From Candidatus Trichorickettsia mobilis (GTDB taxonomy: Bacteria > Pseudomonadota > Alphaproteobacteria > Rickettsiales > Rickettsiaceae), in NCBI RefSeq assembly GCF_963422225.1, contig NZ_OY728607.1:186001-250000 (forward strand): DNA of 64,000 bases, given 5' to 3'. The notes under the pieces are model-generated. The model was not told the origin of the DNA and did not search any database. It worked only from the letters and a program-made list of their open reading frames with translations. Shown here one piece after another: positions 36,939-48,070 of the stretch (its first letter is position 1; every line of letters begins with the position of its first letter). The translations under genes and the position numbers were made by a program.

Positions 36939-39900
36939 ATGTCTGTTACTTCTTCTTTAGCTCTAAGTCGGCTTACTTGTCATATTCCTGATTATCAAGC
37001 AGAAATTCTTAAATTAATCCAAGCTAAGGGTGGGGATCCACTTTATGTCGAATTTATTCGTCAGTTTTTTATATATTTACCAGTTGACTACCAAATACGG
37101 GAGCAATTCGAGCTATTTACCAATTTCTCTGACAAAGCGTTTCTATTTTTTAAAAACAGAAAAATTGGCCAAAGAAAAATTACTATTACTCAGTCAAGTT
37201 TGTATTCTGATCCCGCAATTACTATCTTATTAATTAATGATAATAAGCCTTTTATCGTCGATTCACTAAGCTGTTTGTTTACAAGGCTTGCGCTCCAACC
37301 AAGATTTATACTACACCCGGTGATTTATTGCACTAGAGATAGTAATGGAGAATTACAAAAAATAGTTAATAAGCAACACGATCAGTCAGCTGAATCTTTA
37401 TTATACATAAAAATACTTGGTAATTATGATCAAGCAATGATTTCTTTGTTGGACAAAGAAATTAATCATACCTTAGACCAGGTAGATGCTACTTATAACA
37501 CCTGGCCAGTTTTATTACAAAAAATACAAGGTTTGGTAAAAGGAGTAAAAAATAATGAAATAATTTATGAAAATATCGGATTACGCTCATATTCTGCCGA
37601 AATAGTAAGTTTTCTAGAATGGTTACAGCATAATAACTTCACTTTTTTAGGTAGCATTGATTTTGATATATCATCAAAAAACTTTATCAGTGAGCAGGGT
37701 GCTACCTCAATTTGGCAAGATAATATCGAAGAACTGCAAAATATTATTAACTTCTCAAGCCAAAATATATACCAAAATACCATGCTTATACTTGGTAAAA
37801 TCAACCGTCTGTCACCTGTTCATCGTAGCAACTTAGTAGATTATATTCTGGTTAAAAAGCTTGACCAGCACGGCAAATATACTTCAGGCACTATAATTCT
37901 AGGGTTATATGGTTCAGCAATTTACTATCAATCTATTATCAACATTCCTATTCTTAGACAAAAATTACGTTTTGTTTTGGATAGATCTGGGTTTCCACTA
38001 GGAGGTTATAATTCCAAAAAACTTAAAATTATTATCGAATCTTTACCTAGAGAAGCCTTAATTCAAATTGATGAAACTGATTTGTATTGTATGTGCTTAC
38101 ATATGTTATCAAGTATGATGAGCCGTAAGCTTAAATTATTTATCCAACAGGATTGGTCTGGAGCTTTTATTAATGTGCTCATTTTTTTACCGAAAGCACG
38201 ACTAACCCCAGAAATCCACAATAGCATTAATATATATTTAGCTGCAAAATTGAAGGGCAAGATATTATTGGATAATGTTACTGAAGTAGTGCAGGATTTT
38301 TCGCATTTGTTTGTAACTCTAGCTGTACAGGAGAAGATCGAATTTAAAGTAGAAGAAATAGAAAATGATGTCGATCAATTATCTACCAGTTGGGGAGAGT
38401 CTTTTTATCATCAGTTATGTAAAAATTTTGGTGAGTACCAAGCTAGTCTTAATTTCAAGATTTTTGAACAGACTTTTCCAGCTGATTATCGGCATAAATT
38501 TACAGCCACCATTGCCGTGCAGGATCTGATATCTTTACAAAAAGCATCTAGCAATGGACACGCAGTATTTAACTTAATTCCTATAAATAATATAGATTTT
38601 CAATTAAAGATTTATAGCCCAGAGAAAAAATTAATATTATCCAACATTTTGCCATTTATAGAAAATTTAGGATTTAAAGCGATTGATGAACAAAGTTTTA
38701 TGATTGCAGCTAGTGGTAATGTTAAAGAGAGTTGGATCTATCAATTTCTTCTATCAGCAGGAGCTCCAATTGAACGCGATCTGCAAGAATTAGCAGTCAA
38801 TGTTGAAGATGCATTAGATAAAATGGCTCAAGGTCATTTGAGTGCAGATTCTTTAAGTAAATTAGTAGTATTATGTGGCTTTAACTGGCATCGTATTAGG
38901 TTACTTCGAGCTTTAACCAGGTATCTGCATCAAACAGGTTTTGCTTATGGTAAAGGATATGTGCAGTTAACTTTAATTAAGCATTATAATTTTACCGAAC
39001 TGTTGATTGCTTTGTTTGAAGCAAAATTTAATCCATTCACTGCCAATATGGATGTAGTAAATCAGATAACAGACAAGGTAATCGTTTACTTGGATACAGT
39101 AACCAATAGTACCGAAGACAAAGTATTGCGTAGCATGTTCAATTTATTGGAAGCAATGGTTAGAACTAATTATTATCAATTTATTGATGGTGCCATTAAG
39201 AGTTACTTATCATTTAAATTTAACTCTAAAAAGATCAAAGGGCTGCCATTGCCACTGCCTTATGCTGAGATTTTTGTTTATTCCAATGATTTTGAAGCTA
39301 TCCATTTGCGTGGCGGTAAGGTGGCACGTGGCGGCATTAGGTGGTCTGATCGTGGTGAAGATTACAGAATTGAAGTGCTTGGGTTAATGAAAGCGCAAAT
39401 GACTAAAAATGCTGTTATTGTTCCAGTTGGTTCAAAAGGTGGCTTTGTGGTGTTCTTTGGTCAAGATGGTCTCAGTTACCAAGAATATATGGCTAAAATT
39501 ATTGAATGTTATCAAAATTTTTTACGAGGCTTATTGGATATCACCGATAACATTATCGACGGTAAGATCACTCACCCCATAAATACCATTATTTATGATG
39601 ACCAAGATCCATATTTAGTGGTTGCTGCTGATAAAGGTACCGCCACATTCTCTGATTATGCTAATGGAATTTCTGCAGAATATGGTTTCTGGCTCAGAGA
39701 TGCTTTCGCTTCCGGTGGTTCCAGCGGTTATGATCACAAGAAAATGGCGATTACTGCAAAAGGAGCATGGATTTCGGTGCAACAACATTTTCAGGAAATA
39801 GCAATCGATGTCCAGAATCATCCAATTACAGTTGTGGGTATTGGGGATATGTCCGGTGATGTTTTTGGCAATGGGATGTTAAGCTCGGAATCAATAAAAC

Positions 39901-41720
39901 TGGTGGCTGCATTTAATCATCAGCATATTTTCATTGATCCAGATCCTGATATGGCAGCAAGTTTTAAAGAAAGGTTACGATTATTTAGTTTACCAAGATC
40001 AAAATGGTCGGATTATAATATTAAATTAATCTCAAAGGGTGGTGGCATCTTTGAACGGGCAGCAAAATTAATTACAATATCAGCTGAAATGAAACGGTTA
40101 CTAGACATTCAAGCTGATAGATTATCTCCTGAAGAATTAATCAAAGTTATTTTACAGGCACAGGTAGATTTAATCTGGAATGGTGGCATCGGTACTTATA
40201 TTAAGGCTTCGTATGAAAATAATTTTGAAATAGGTGATAAAGCCAATGATAATTTGCGTTGTGATGCGCTAGATATCAGAGCAACTGTGATTGCAGAAGG
40301 TGGTAATCTTGGAGTTTCGCAACAAGGAAGAATTGAATATAGTAAGTGTGGTGGACGTATCAACACTGATTTTATTGATAATTCTGCTGGAGTTGATTGT
40401 TCTGATCATGAAGTAAACATTAAAATAGCTTTAAATAATGCGGTGGCAAATGGCAAGTTAACGATAGTAGAACGTGATGCATTGTTAGTTAACATGACTA
40501 ATCAAGTTGAATCATTGGTACTTATGGATAATTATAAGCAAACTCAAGCTATAACTATTACACAATTATCAACTGCTCTCAATATCGAAATGTTTAGCCA
40601 GTTAATTAGTGGATTGGAAGAAGAAAAATTATTAGATCGTGCAGTCGAGTTTTTACCAGATACTGCAGAATTAGCTAAAAGATCAATTGCTAAAGAACAT
40701 CTAACCAGGCCAGAGCTAGCGATATTATTATCTTATAGTAAAATGTCAGTTTGCAATGAGTTGGTTAATGCCAAATTAACTGAAGATAAGTATTTTGAGA
40801 CCTATTTAATTGATTATTTTCCGCAAATTATGCGTGATAAATTCCAAGCTGAAATACTATCACATCCATTGAAGAATGAAATTATTAGAACAGTCGTCAC
40901 CAATAAAATTGTTAATCAGTTAAGTGGGCCGATTATTAATACTATTAAACGTGAAACAGGTGGAGTAGTTTGTGACATCGTGCGAGCTTATATTATTGTT
41001 TGTTGCATCTTTGATTTAGATAATTTATGGAAATCTATAGAATCATTGGGAACTAATGTCAATAATACGATAAAAATTGACATGTTATCAGAACTTGCAA
41101 AAATTATGCGTCGGGGCAGTTCATGGTTTATCCGCAACCTAGAACATCCAATTGATATATTAAAAACAATCAATGAATTTGCTGAACCGGCAAGACATCT
41201 AAATTCAATTATTGCGTCACTGTTATTAGGTGAAGCTAAACGTAAATTTGATGATCGAATAGAAAAATATACTGCAGCAGGAGTAGAGTTGCGTATATCT
41301 CACGCAATTGCAACAGTAGATAGTTTGGTATCAGCTTTTGATATTATATATGTTGCCAAACAAACTAACATCAGTGCTGCTGAAGTAGCTAAACTTTATT
41401 TTGCTGTCGGCAATAGATTTAACATCGATTGGTTACGTAAATCATGTGAAAAACAAATTGATGATTCATATTGGAATAGATTATCGATTCAATCATTGAA
41501 GGATGATTTATATGATAAACAAAGGCGATTGCTAGTTAAAATTATCAATCAATCACCGATAGCTAATATTGACCTTGACCAATGGCTCAACAATTATCAA
41601 GGAATAGCTAACATATTTTTTAATTTTGTTGAGAAAATCAAACTGCAAGAGGATGTGAATCTTAATATGATGATTCTTGCCAATAAAAAATTTGAAATGT
41701 TTTTACGTAAGCTTGGATAA
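36939..41720 (+). CDS. large NAD-specific glutamate dehydrogenase
   Basis: A 1593-residue enzyme of the large (about 180 kDa) class, converting glutamate to 2-oxoglutarate and so feeding the TCA cycle from host glutamate. The N-terminal ~700 residues are regulatory, with ACT-like segments. The catalytic core has RGGKVARGGIRWSDRGEDYR, VPVGSKGGFVV with the catalytic lysine, and the NAD region VVGIGDMSGDVFGNGML near residue 967. Length matches the family. The RodZ-like gene begins 10 bases after it, probably in one transcript. Large GDHs are typical of Rickettsia. Confidence 0.95.
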   Translation: MSVTSSLALSRLTCHIPDYQAEILKLIQAKGGDPLYVEFIRQFFIYLPVDYQIREQFELFTNFSDKAFLFFKNRKIGQRKITITQSSLYSDPAITILLINDNKPFIVDSLSCLFTRLALQPRFILHPVIYCTRDSNGELQKIVNKQHDQSAESLLYIKILGNYDQAMISLLDKEINHTLDQVDATYNTWPVLLQKIQGLVKGVKNNEIIYENIGLRSYSAEIVSFLEWLQHNNFTFLGSIDFDISSKNFISEQGATSIWQDNIEELQNIINFSSQNIYQNTMLILGKINRLSPVHRSNLVDYILVKKLDQHGKYTSGTIILGLYGSAIYYQSIINIPILRQKLRFVLDRSGFPLGGYNSKKLKIIIESLPREALIQIDETDLYCMCLHMLSSMMSRKLKLFIQQDWSGAFINVLIFLPKARLTPEIHNSINIYLAAKLKGKILLDNVTEVVQDFSHLFVTLAVQEKIEFKVEEIENDVDQLSTSWGESFYHQLCKNFGEYQASLNFKIFEQTFPADYRHKFTATIAVQDLISLQKASSNGHAVFNLIPINNIDFQLKIYSPEKKLILSNILPFIENLGFKAIDEQSFMIAASGNVKESWIYQFLLSAGAPIERDLQELAVNVEDALDKMAQGHLSADSLSKLVVLCGFNWHRIRLLRALTRYLHQTGFAYGKGYVQLTLIKHYNFTELLIALFEAKFNPFTANMDVVNQITDKVIVYLDTVTNSTEDKVLRSMFNLLEAMVRTNYYQFIDGAIKSYLSFKFNSKKIKGLPLPLPYAEIFVYSNDFEAIHLRGGKVARGGIRWSDRGEDYRIEVLGLMKAQMTKNAVIVPVGSKGGFVVFFGQDGLSYQEYMAKIIECYQNFLRGLLDITDNIIDGKITHPINTIIYDDQDPYLVVAADKGTATFSDYANGISAEYGFWLRDAFASGGSSGYDHKKMAITAKGAWISVQQHFQEIAIDVQNHPITVVGIGDMSGDVFGNGMLSSESIKLVAAFNHQHIFIDPDPDMAASFKERLRLFSLPRSKWSDYNIKLISKGGGIFERAAKLITISAEMKRLLDIQADRLSPEELIKVILQAQVDLIWNGGIGTYIKASYENNFEIGDKANDNLRCDALDIRATVIAEGGNLGVSQQGRIEYSKCGGRINTDFIDNSAGVDCSDHEVNIKIALNNAVANGKLTIVERDALLVNMTNQVESLVLMDNYKQTQAITITQLSTALNIEMFSQLISGLEEEKLLDRAVEFLPDTAELAKRSIAKEHLTRPELAILLSYSKMSVCNELVNAKLTEDKYFETYLIDYFPQIMRDKFQAEILSHPLKNEIIRTVVTNKIVNQLSGPIINTIKRETGGVVCDIVRAYIIVCCIFDLDNLWKSIESLGTNVNNTIKIDMLSELAKIMRRGSSWFIRNLEHPIDILKTINEFAEPARHLNSIIASLLLGEAKRKFDDRIEKYTAAGVELRISHAIATVDSLVSAFDIIYVAKQTNISAAEVAKLYFAVGNRFNIDWLRKSCEKQIDDSYWNRLSIQSLKDDLYDKQRRLLVKIINQSPIANIDLDQWLNNYQGIANIFFNFVEKIKLQEDVNLNMMILANKKFEMFLRKLG

Positions 41721-41729
41721 TACTTAAAT

Positions 41730-42152
41730 ATGCCATCACAATTAAAGCAAGCTAGAATAAAAATGGGATGCTCAACCTCAGAAGCAGCGCAAGCTCTGCG
41801 TATTAGAGAGCAATACTTAATTGCTCTTGAAGAAAATGATTTTTCTGCTATTCCTGGTAAAGTATATGTAGATGGATATCTAAAATTATATTCTCGGTAT
41901 CTGGGAGTTAATTTAACGATCAATTCTATCGATACCCCCTATAATGGCATGGCACAAGGCAAAATAGCGGTCGAGCACAAATTTTCTAAATATCTAGTTA
42001 TTGTTTCAATTTTAATGTTAATTATTACTATCATTAGCTACAATTCTGTACTGCGAAGTAATGTAGATATTGATGTAATGTCTATAGTAGAAAACACAGA
42101 AAAAATTTCTGAAACAGATTATAATATTGGCATCAAATATAATGAAAAGTAG
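41730..42152 (+). CDS. RodZ-like HTH membrane protein, short
   Basis: The 140 residues start with a RodZ-type helix-turn-helix (LKQARIKMGCSTSEAAQALR through IPGKVYVDGYLKLYSRYLGV). One membrane helix follows (YLVIVSILMLIITIISY, ~88-107) and then only about 30 residues. Full RodZ proteins have a larger periplasmic domain, so this is either a reduced form or truncated. RodZ links MreB to the elongation machinery; that role here is inferred. It is 10 bases after GDH, and a miniature element starts 13 bases past the stop. Confidence 0.8.
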   Translation: MPSQLKQARIKMGCSTSEAAQALRIREQYLIALEENDFSAIPGKVYVDGYLKLYSRYLGVNLTINSIDTPYNGMAQGKIAVEHKFSKYLVIVSILMLIITIISYNSVLRSNVDIDVMSIVENTEKISETDYNIGIKYNEK

Positions 42153-42164
42153 AGAGTATTAAAT

Positions 42165-42306
42165 AGACCTCTTCGGAAACTGTATCTAAGAGGTAATTTT
42201 GTCGTCAAAACTTGTCTCCGCTCCGAAACAAACAAGAGTACGCTGCGGTGCTCGCCTTCGTTCTTCCTAAAACTTCCTCTCTTACATGCAGTTTCCGGAG
42301 AGGTCT
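42165..42306. mobile_element. 142-bp miniature element with IS5-like ends
   Basis: Terminal repeats AGACCTCTTCGGAAACTG and CAGTTTCCGGAGAGGTCT match the ends of the IS at 56967-57874 at about 15 of 18 positions. The direct repeat AAT flanks it (42162-42164 and 42307-42309). The interior carries AATTTTGTCGTCAAAAC and CTTCCTAAAACTTCC. Confidence 0.9.
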
Positions 42307-42367
42307 AATAAATCATACGTGTCAATATAGTAATCAGAAAACCGAAAAACCGTGAACAACGCTCACT

Positions 42368-45040
42368 CTAAACTACAATATTTATTATCTTTTGTGGGAC
42401 TATAATAATTTTTTTAATTGCCTTGCCTGCGATATGTTTTTGCACCTCAGGTAAATTTATTGCCAAATTTTTTATCTCTTCATCAGGGGTCACATTAGCA
42501 ATATCACTAACAGCTCGTAACTTACCGTTTACCTGTATGGCAATGGTGTAAGTGGCAGATACCAGGAATTTTTCATCGAATAGAGGCCAATTAGTTAAAT
42601 AAAGTGGAGTGGTGTGGCCAAGAATCTGCCATATTTCTTCGGCATAATGTGGAGTAAATGGGTTAATCAATTGAATTAAAACAGTATAACCTTCTTTTAT
42701 TAGTTGAATATCAGTAGTGCTAGCCGCTAGCTCATCTGATAATTTATTAAATAATTCACGGATATGAGCGATGGCTTTATTTAATTTGAAACTAGCTATC
42801 TCATCAGTAACTTGCTTGATAGTGTAATGAATTGAACTCCGTAAGCTAGAGCTAGTATCTACTGAATTTATGTTTGTGGTAGATTGCTCTTTTGATGTAA
42901 TTTCATTACACATATTATATAATTTGGTAATAAATTTGGAGCAACCTTCAAGTCCATTGGTAGACCATTCTAAATCTTTTTCTGGAGGACTGTCTGATAA
43001 TACAAAAAGACGCATCGCATCTGCTCCGTATTGTTTAAGCATCGATTCTAGATCAACGACATTTTTCTTTGATTTACTCATTTTTTCTACTTTGCCTAAA
43101 AATACTTCAAGGCCGCTTTCCTGATGGATAAGCATATTATCCTTTTTAACTACTTCATCTGGATAGACCCAATTACCTTGTGTATCCTGATAAGTAGCGT
43201 GTAATACCATGCCTTGAGTTAATAGACTGCTAAAAGGTTCGCGAATGTTGACATATCCCTGTTCATTCATGATTTTGGTAAAAAATCTGGCATATAGTAA
43301 ATGTAGCACTGCATGTTCAACACCACCAATATACTGATCTACTGGTAACCAATAATCGCATGCAGTGCGGTTAGTCATTTCTGGTGCTGATGGGTCGCAA
43401 TATCTGGTAAAATACCATGATGATTCAAAAAAAGTATCAAAAGTATCAGTTTCTCGGACGCTTGAGCAATTACATTTTGGGCACTCGACATGTTTCCAGT
43501 TTGGATGGTTAGAGAGCGGATTACCGCGGCCATCAAAAATGACATCTTGAGGTAAAGTTACTGGTAGTTGGTGGTCTGGCACTGCTACTGTACCACAGCT
43601 AGAACAATGAATAATGGGAATAGGGCAGCCCCAAAAACGTTGTCTAGATACTCCCCAATCTTTTAGGCGGTAATTAGATTTGCGTACCCCACATTGTAAT
43701 TTTTCAAGTTCAATAATAATTTTTTGCTTTGCCTCTACAAGATTCAATTTGTCTAGTAGCTGTGAGTTTATCATTACTCCATCACCAGTGTAAGCTTCTT
43801 GATTAACATCAATTGTAATACCAGCATTATCAATTACCTGCTTAATTGGTAATTGTAGAAATTTGGCTAATTCATGATCACGTTCATCATGTGCTGGACA
43901 ACCAAAAACTGCACCAGTTCCGTAATCAGCCAACACATAATTTGCAATAATTATTGGAATTGCTATCTTTTCGTCAAAAGGGTGTATGGCATGAAGACCG
44001 GTAAATATTCCTTGTTTCTGAACTTTGTCGATAGAATTTGCTCCATGATCTAGCAGAGAGCACTGAGTAATAAAAGCCTTGAATTTAGCTAATGCTGCAC
44101 GCTCCTTGTCATCTTTCTCGTATTCATTGTCATCCGAACGTACATTGTCATCCCGAACTTGTTTCGGGATCTTACGCAGTCCTGACGAGATCTCGAAACA
44201 AGTTCGGGATGACAATGAGGAGCTAGATGACAATGAGGGTTGGATAATCATTTTAACCAATGGATGATTATAAGCAATCCCAATAAAACTGGCGCCAAAA
44301 ATAGTTTCAGGTCGCGTCGAAAATACTTCAATTGATTCGTTTAATTCTTTGATTTTAAATTTGATCTGAGCGCCAATTGATTTGCCAATCCATTTTTCTT
44401 GCATCACTCGCACACTTTCTGGCCATTGGGACAAGTTTTTAATCTCGTTTAGTAACTCTTCAGCATAGTTGGTGATTTTTAAGAACCATTGTTTTAGATA
44501 ACGCTTTTCGACAATGGCACCACTGCGCCAACCTTTACCGTCTACTACCTGCTCATTGGCTAATACAGTCTGGTCTACGGGATCCCAGTTTACTACCGAT
44601 TCTTTTTGGTAAGCCAAACCTCTTTCATATAGTTCAAGAAAAAATTTCTGTTCATGTTTATAATAATCAGGGGCGCAACTAGTGATTTCTTTAGACCAAT
44701 CATAAGACAATCCTATTGACTTTAGTTGATCACGCATGGTTGCAATATTATTATAAGTCCATGTGGCTGGATGAGCATTATTGCTAATAGCGGCATTTTC
44801 AGCTGGTAAACCAAATGCGTCCCAGCCCATGGGGTGTAATATATTATAACCACGTGCCCTCATGAAACGAGCAAAGCAATCGCCAATCGCATAGTTTCGT
44901 AAGTGACCAACATGAATTTTTCCAGAAGGGTAGGGCAGCATCTCAAGGACGTAATATTTTGGCTGTTCTTTGTTAATATCTGCTACAAAAGCTCTTTGTT
45001 CCTGCCAAATTTTCTGCCATTTATGTTCGATATTTTTCAT
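42368..45040 (-). CDS. leuS: leucyl-tRNA synthetase with an in-frame palindromic insertion
   Basis: A class I synthetase of 890 residues. It shows the HIGH motif ([11 protein letters not shown]), the zinc-binding region, the editing-domain signature ([16 protein letters not shown]) and KMSKSKKN. Between HPLVKMIIQ and [12 protein letters not shown] in the editing domain lie about 45 low-complexity residues (starting [18 protein letters not shown], with IPKQVRDDN). They are encoded by a family D palindrome (44150-44216) and its flanks. The insertion lies before the catalytic editing residues and keeps the frame. The DUF3576-like gene lies 9 bases upstream, in the same direction. Confidence 0.95.
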   Translation of the reverse strand: MKNIEHKWQKIWQEQRAFVADINKEQPKYYVLEMLPYPSGKIHVGHLRNYAIGDCFARFMRARGYNILHPMGWDAFGLPAENAAISNNAHPATWTYNNIATMRDQLKSIGLSYDWSKEITSCAPDYYKHEQKFFLELYERGLAYQKESVVNWDPVDQTVLANEQVVDGKGWRSGAIVEKRYLKQWFLKITNYAEELLNEIKNLSQWPESVRVMQEKWIGKSIGAQIKFKIKELNESIEVFSTRPETIFGASFIGIAYNHPLVKMIIQPSLSSSSSLSSRTCFEISSGLRKIPKQVRDDNVRSDDNEYEKDDKERAALAKFKAFITQCSLLDHGANSIDKVQKQGIFTGLHAIHPFDEKIAIPIIIANYVLADYGTGAVFGCPAHDERDHELAKFLQLPIKQVIDNAGITIDVNQEAYTGDGVMINSQLLDKLNLVEAKQKIIIELEKLQCGVRKSNYRLKDWGVSRQRFWGCPIPIIHCSSCGTVAVPDHQLPVTLPQDVIFDGRGNPLSNHPNWKHVECPKCNCSSVRETDTFDTFFESSWYFTRYCDPSAPEMTNRTACDYWLPVDQYIGGVEHAVLHLLYARFFTKIMNEQGYVNIREPFSSLLTQGMVLHATYQDTQGNWVYPDEVVKKDNMLIHQESGLEVFLGKVEKMSKSKKNVVDLESMLKQYGADAMRLFVLSDSPPEKDLEWSTNGLEGCSKFITKLYNMCNEITSKEQSTTNINSVDTSSSLRSSIHYTIKQVTDEIASFKLNKAIAHIRELFNKLSDELAASTTDIQLIKEGYTVLIQLINPFTPHYAEEIWQILGHTTPLYLTNWPLFDEKFLVSATYTIAIQVNGKLRAVSDIANVTPDEEIKNLAINLPEVQKHIAGKAIKKIIIVPQKIINIVV
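44150..44216. repeat. family D palindromic element inside leuS
   Basis: CATTGTCATCCCGAACTTGT and the complementary ACAAGTTCGGGATGACAATG are the arms. It is nearly identical in its arms to the element at 29767-29832. It is translated in the minus-strand leuS frame without a stop, covering about residues 275-297. Confidence 0.9.
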
Positions 45041-45048
45041 ATTATTTA

Positions 45049-45567
45049 CTATTCCTTGCGCTCAGATTGAATATATAATTCTCGTGCTCGTCTTAGAATT
45101 TTATCTTCTAACACGGCAGCTAGATCTGAAGGCTTATCATTTTGAATCCAGTTACCGTTTTTTAATGTTTTAGAAAAAACTTTCACTTCTATGGCATCTG
45201 GACTAATTACTATATCTTTAATAAATAAATTAATCTTAAAGCTAAATTGTAGTTTATTTTTTGGACTATGCCATTCAGTGATAATTACTCCGCCAGTGCT
45301 ATCAATTGCGGCAAGTGGTGCAAAATTTAAGGTTTCAATGGCAGCTTGCCATAAATATTTGTTTACAAAGCCAACTGAGGTTTTAGTAGATTCATTTTTA
45401 ATTTTACCAGGTGTAAATACAATGCCGTCGCCACCTAACATTGAACCCATTTCTTCTGCTTTTCGTTCTTCTCGAGTTTTAGGGTAATTATCGTTTGTAG
45501 CTAAAACGTTATTAGTAAATAAGCAGATAAAAAAGCTGATGAGGAGGTGATATGAAATATTTTTCAT
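45049..45567 (-). CDS. secreted DUF3576-like protein upstream of leuS
   Basis: The 172 residues start with a signal peptide ([20 protein letters not shown], cleavage near VLA). The core has [32 protein letters not shown] and [13 protein letters not shown], which I recognise as the alphaproteobacterial DUF3576 family commonly found next to leuS. It probably acts in the periplasm or outer membrane; no function is known to me. It is 9 bases from leuS and likely co-transcribed. Confidence 0.82.
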   Translation of the reverse strand: MKNISYHLLISFFICLFTNNVLATNDNYPKTREERKAEEMGSMLGGDGIVFTPGKIKNESTKTSVGFVNKYLWQAAIETLNFAPLAAIDSTGGVIITEWHSPKNKLQFSFKINLFIKDIVISPDAIEVKVFSKTLKNGNWIQNDKPSDLAAVLEDKILRRARELYIQSERKE

Positions 45568-45814
45568 GTATGCATTAATAATGACATTAGAGGTTAGCTA
45601 GAGCCTCAATATAAAATAGTACTGATAGTTAGTCAAAAGGAAAAAGTAAATTAATGATGTCGTTCCTCTCTACCTGTTTAAATAACATAAAAGCATCAAA
45701 AATATTAACATTACATTTATTTGTTGGATAAAACACAATTAGCAATTGTAGCGATTATTAGTTGATTATATAACTTAGGTTATTCCATGACCTTTAACTA
45801 AAAGCTTAATAGTA

Positions 45815-46777
45815 ATGATTATTACATATTTAAATCAAGATAATGCGCTTAAGAAAAGTGAGAATTATGTTCTCGATGAATCAACAATATGGATAGATTT
45901 ATTTAATATTTCCGATGATGAAGAAAGATTGGTGGAAAGCTTTCTTGGTATTGATGTACCAACTCTAGAAGAAGTAAAACAGATTGAGGTTTCTCGTAGA
46001 TTATACGTTGAAAATGAAGCGCTATATATAACTACTGTACAATTAACTGTTGCTGAGAGTGATATTCCTACTACTCATTCTGTAACCTTTATTCTTCATA
46101 AACATCGCTTAATTACTGTTCGTTATACTGAGCTTAAGGTTTTTAGTGTCTTTGCCAATAAATTAGGTAAGCAATTAATTAATTGTTATTATACGGCAGA
46201 TGATATTTTTTTAGAATTATTGCGAAGTGTAGTAGAAAGATTAGCTGATATCCTAGAATCCATTCGTGAAGAAATAGACTTATGCAGTAAAAAGATATTT
46301 GCTAAAAACATGCCAAACGAAAAGGTAGAGTATCGCGAAATATTGGAAAGAATAGGGTGTAGTGGAGATTTGCTTTCAAAAAGTCGTGAAAGTTTGGTCT
46401 CTTTAATGAGAGCGGTGCACCATGTGCTGCAATCTTCGGATTTTTGTTGTGACGAACAAAAAATGATTTGTCTACAAACCATATTTACTGATATTAATTC
46501 ACTTAGTGATTTTGCTCATTTTTTATCTGGGGAGCTAAATTTTATTTTAGACGCAACTCTTGGTATGATAGCCATTGAACAAAATGACATTATTAGAATT
46601 TTCTCAATAGTTGCTGTACTATTTTTGCCTCCTACTTTAATAGCAAGTATTTATGGTATGAATTTTGATTTTATGCCTGAATTAAAGTACCATTATGGCT
46701 ACCCAATAGCTATATTATTGATGTTACTTTCAATATTTCTAACTTATAAATTTTTTAAAAATAAAAAATGGATGTAG
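45815..46777 (+). CDS. corA: CorA-family magnesium transporter
   Basis: The pentameric Mg2+ (Co2+) channel of the inner membrane. The 320 residues are mostly a soluble cytoplasmic funnel and long stalk helix. Two C-terminal membrane segments follow, the first ending in the signature YGMNFDFMPEL and the second before a basic tail (KFFKNKKWM). Length is typical. It is a single gene, with coxB about 200 bases downstream. Confidence 0.94.
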   Translation: MIITYLNQDNALKKSENYVLDESTIWIDLFNISDDEERLVESFLGIDVPTLEEVKQIEVSRRLYVENEALYITTVQLTVAESDIPTTHSVTFILHKHRLITVRYTELKVFSVFANKLGKQLINCYYTADDIFLELLRSVVERLADILESIREEIDLCSKKIFAKNMPNEKVEYREILERIGCSGDLLSKSRESLVSLMRAVHHVLQSSDFCCDEQKMICLQTIFTDINSLSDFAHFLSGELNFILDATLGMIAIEQNDIIRIFSIVAVLFLPPTLIASIYGMNFDFMPELKYHYGYPIAILLMLLSIFLTYKFFKNKKWM

Positions 46778-46984
46778 GTTTTGAAAGTGTCTCTCTAATG
46801 CTCTTGTTGCATGTCATTTCGTCTTTGAATCTTTTAAGCGGTTCTATGACCAAAATGTCTGTTAATCTAATTGTGAGCAAGACACCTTCATCAAACCTAA
46901 AGCACTAAGGTAAAGTGTTTTAGTACTTTGTTATCAGAACAAAATACTGTATTATTTAGATATCAAGCATTAATTTTGGAAATT

Positions 46985-47800
46985 ATGAGAATTATAATTG
47001 CTTTATTAACTATTATTTTAAGTGGTGCGGCGTTTGCCTCTGAGCCATTGCCGTGGCAAATGCTATTACAGCCGGCGGCAAGTCCAATTATGGAAGAGTT
47101 AAACTGGTTGCATAATTTTTTGTTGGTAGTAAGTGCATTTATAGTATTTGTAGTACTAGCGCTTCTGGTTTATGTGTGTATTAAATTTAATGCTAAAGCT
47201 AATCCGATACCAGCAACATTTTCTCATAATGTTTTGATAGAGGTAATTTGGACTGTTGTTCCGGTGATAATTTTGATAGCTGTAGCTATTCCGTCTTTTC
47301 GTATTTTACGTATGGAGAATGAGATGCCTCCTGCTGAAATTACTATTAAAGTAGTTGGTTATCAGTGGTATTGGAATTATAGTTACCCAGATCATGGTAA
47401 TATTGGTTTTGATAGTTATGTAATTGCCAAAGATAAGTTAAAACCAGGTCAAAGGCGATTGTTAGAGGTTGATAATCGTTTAGTAATTCCGGAGAATACT
47501 ATTGTAAAATTTTTGATTACGGCAGCTGATGTAATCCATAGTTGGTCTGTACCAGCTCTTGGTATTAAAACCGATGCGGTGCCTGGTCGAGTGAATGAAG
47601 CTTGGACCAAGGTGACCAAAAAAGGGGTTTATTATGGGCAATGCTCAGAATTATGTGGTGTGGATCATGGGTTTATGCCAATTGCGCTTGAGGTGGTGAG
47701 TAAAGATGAATTTGATCGTTGGTTGATCCAAGCAAAAAGTAAATTTGTTCGTAATGATACTAAAATAGCAATAGACTTCTCGTATAACCAAAGATACTGA
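46985..47800 (+). CDS. coxB: cytochrome c oxidase subunit II
   Basis: Carries the CuA site that takes electrons from cytochrome c. I choose the ATG at 46985 (MRIIIALLTIILSGAAFASE), preceded by a GGA ribosome site and giving a signal peptide, rather than a start 57 bases upstream. Two membrane helices (HNFLLVVSAFIVFVVLALLV and VIWTVVPVIILIAVAI) precede the cupredoxin domain with GYQWYWNYSYP and the CuA ligands in QCSELCGVDHGFMPI. It opens the cox cluster, but an acetyltransferase gene and a miniature element separate it from coxA. Confidence 0.96.
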   Translation: MRIIIALLTIILSGAAFASEPLPWQMLLQPAASPIMEELNWLHNFLLVVSAFIVFVVLALLVYVCIKFNAKANPIPATFSHNVLIEVIWTVVPVIILIAVAIPSFRILRMENEMPPAEITIKVVGYQWYWNYSYPDHGNIGFDSYVIAKDKLKPGQRRLLEVDNRLVIPENTIVKFLITAADVIHSWSVPALGIKTDAVPGRVNEAWTKVTKKGVYYGQCSELCGVDHGFMPIALEVVSKDEFDRWLIQAKSKFVRNDTKIAIDFSYNQRY

Positions 47801-47828
47801 GGAACTTTTAGTAGCAAGCTTTGCTTAA

Positions 47829-47973
47829 TAGACCTCTTTTTAAACCAGTTTCTGGTAGTCAAATACTAGGAGATTTAGGCGCGCAGAACCGGAGTGTACT
47901 TTAACGTACATGAGGATTCGAGCACGAAATCGACAACGTAGTTGGCAGCAGAAACTGGTTTAAAAAGAGGTCT
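47829..47973. mobile_element. ~145-bp miniature element after coxB
   Basis: Ends AGACCTCTTTTTAAACCAG and CTGGTTTAAAAAGAGGTCT are a long inverted repeat sharing AGACCTCTTT with the IS at 56967. The left flank is AAT; the right flank has two extra bases (CT) before AAT. The interior differs from the 42165 type (it carries GCGCGCAGAACCGG), so it is a second subtype. Confidence 0.85.
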
Positions 47974-48070
47974 CTAATGTACACAAGTATATAAAAACAA
48001 AGGCAAGCATGCAAAAATTATCAACTAGATTAAGTTATACGATAGGTCTAATAATCTACAAATTATTAAT

